A program made the position numbers and the translations under genes. This document shows, piece after piece, positions 48,617 to 49,235 of a stretch of DNA of 49,235 nucleotides. This stretch comes from Croceibacterium_A sp965977975 (GTDB lineage: Bacteria; Pseudomonadota; Alphaproteobacteria; Sphingomonadales; Sphingomonadaceae), in assembly GCA_965977975.1 (NCBI GenBank), contig CBHCZH010000006.1:1-49235 (forward strand). Reading direction: 5' to 3'. The notes under the pieces were generated by a model. The model was given only the letters and a program-made list of their open reading frames with translations, did not search any database and was not told the origin of the DNA. The first letter of the stretch is position 1; each line of letters opens with the position of its first letter.

Positions 48617-49235
48617 TTAGCTTGCCCGGCGCCTGCTATGCCGCGGCCGACCTGCGGGTGCCGGCTGGTCTTGGCTCTCGTCGGAGGTTCCGTGCTGCGC
48701 ACTGGCCCCGGGTTTGCGGCCGCCCGCAACGGGCAATTTCATCTGCGGGGCACGCCGGACCTCCTCCGGCGCCGGGCGGCGTGGTTTCCCGGTTTTCAGG
48801 CCATCCTTCGAACGCGCGCCGAGTGCCTCGCGTGCGAGGTTGAGTTCCAGCAAGCCCGCCAGCACGTCTTCCTCGGAAATGTCCACGGGCCATCCGTAGG
48901 CCGCGGCCACCGCAACATCCAGGTCCGAGTGCGCGTCGACCAGCCATTGCGGGCGACTGTTGTAAAGATTTGTCAGCGTGCGCTCGCGCAAGAGCGCGTC
49001 CGACGCGGCATCCCTTGCAAGGACTCGGTCTGGGTAACCCGATATGATCTCGGCCTCGACTTGGACAAGATCGCCGGGATTGAGCCACGCATTTCGCAGG
49101 TCATCGAGCCGCTTGGCCGCGCGTGATATGGCGATGGCACGCGGGTCCCTTTGATACCGGACCGCAGAGATGTCCGGTGTCAGGCCCTCGGGAAATGGGT
49201 AAGTCTCGAACACGCCCGCGCTGTTGTAGGTCGGG
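48617..49235 (-). CDS. MmeI-like (type IIL) DNA methyltransferase, C-terminal part (5' end outside window)
   Basis: The frame enters from the right edge and gives about 206 residues. FETYPFPEGLTPDISAVRYQ, AAKRLDDLRNAWLNP, RTLTNLYNSRPQWLVDAHSD and LDVAVAAAYGWPVDISEEDV are the C-terminal target-recognition and tail motifs of MmeI-type fused restriction-methyltransferases (COG1002). The last 50 residues are basic and low-complexity (KPRRPAPEEVRRA, GRPRHSRRRAS). Nuclease and methylase motifs are outside the window, so it cannot be said whether it restricts, only methylates, or is intact. Confidence 0.88.
   Translation of the reverse strand, partial: PTYNSAGVFETYPFPEGLTPDISAVRYQRDPRAIAISRAAKRLDDLRNAWLNPGDLVQVEAEIISGYPDRVLARDAASDALLRERTLTNLYNSRPQWLVDAHSDLDVAVAAAYGWPVDISEEDVLAGLLELNLAREALGARSKDGLKTGKPRRPAPEEVRRAPQMKLPVAGGRKPGASAQHGTSDESQDQPAPAGRPRHSRRRAS

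Larger units (their letters stand above)
29575..49235. mobile_element. Mobilisable genomic island at tRNA-Leu (right end outside window)
   Basis: The left boundary is the 3' end of tRNA-Leu(CAG), followed by a P4-type integrase reading away from the tRNA. Downstream are AlpA, ArdC, DUF736, Ti-type traC, traD, oriT and traA, all typical of integrative elements. No coupling protein, mating-pair or replication genes are seen, so within the window it looks mobilisable and not self-transmissible. I could not find a second copy of the tRNA 3' end, so the right attachment site probably lies beyond 49235. Most cargo is defence-related. Confidence 0.85.

Noticed and set aside
29661..49235. Right attachment site (second copy of the tRNA-Leu 3' end)
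   Set aside because: I looked for repeats of the last bases of the tRNA (GAGTCCTCTTCTGGGCACCA) at likely gaps and saw none. The island probably continues beyond the window.

Overview
The window looks like the chromosome of a high-GC alphaproteobacterium, most likely of the order Sphingomonadales. This rests on the strong G/C third-position bias, the abundance of TonB-dependent receptors (one with a FecI/FecR pair), a complex I NDUFA9-type protein, and Ti-plasmid-type mobilisation genes. The order is my inference and no marker gene in the window proves it. Native sequence is very GC-rich (46 of 60 bases at 7201-7260). The block at about 2930-6000 is clearly poorer in GC (26 of 60 at 3421-3480), as expected for transferred DNA.

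Left end (1-6014): an accretion zone at the 3' end of typA. The intact typA end (1-486) is followed by a vapBC module, then a frameshifted second copy of the typA 3' end (1295-1589). Next come a frameshifted antitoxin relic, an intact phd/vapC module and a third typA 3'-end copy (2608-2907). Beyond the third copy is a four-gene, low-GC cluster that I read as a peptide-modification (RiPP) locus. It comprises a 69-residue precursor ending in a Trp-Asp-Gln repeat, an unidentified helical protein with isoprenoid-synthase-like Asp motifs, a radical SAM/SPASM enzyme and an APH-fold kinase.

Middle (6015-29574): mainly envelope and housekeeping genes. In order they are a small gene with an iteron-like repeat array, a TonB-dependent receptor co-transcribed with a secreted nucleotide pyrophosphatase/phosphodiesterase, a 2022-residue cadherin-repeat/RTX protein with a 986-base perfect internal duplication, and an autotransporter. 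A FecI-FecR-FecA locus follows, whose receptor gene carries two in-frame stops flanking the TonB box. The rest are a PQQ-type sugar dehydrogenase, a QmcA/NfeD membrane pair, a VOC protein, an NDUFA9-like protein and tRNA-Leu(CAG). Two copies of a conserved 5' leader element (6025-6092 and 10836-10904) lie in this part.

Right end (29575 to the window edge): a mobilisable genomic island inserted at the 3' end of tRNA-Leu. It starts with a P4-type integrase and carries AlpA, ArdC, a DUF736 protein, Ti-type traC and traD, a probable oriT and the TraA relaxase-helicase. No type IV secretion genes are visible. The cargo is defence-like: a six-gene operon with four nuclease-like proteins (SEC-C/PD-(D/E)XK, two HNH proteins with different N-terminal domains, DUF6615), a divergent AbiE-like regulator/nucleotidyltransferase pair, a single-chain MNT-HEPN protein, an Mrr-STAND ATPase sitting next to traD, and the C-terminus of an MmeI-like methyltransferase.

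The best candidates for undescribed biology are the WDQ-peptide/radical SAM locus, the serial capture of toxin-antitoxin modules between typA 3'-end copies, and the six-gene multi-nuclease operon.
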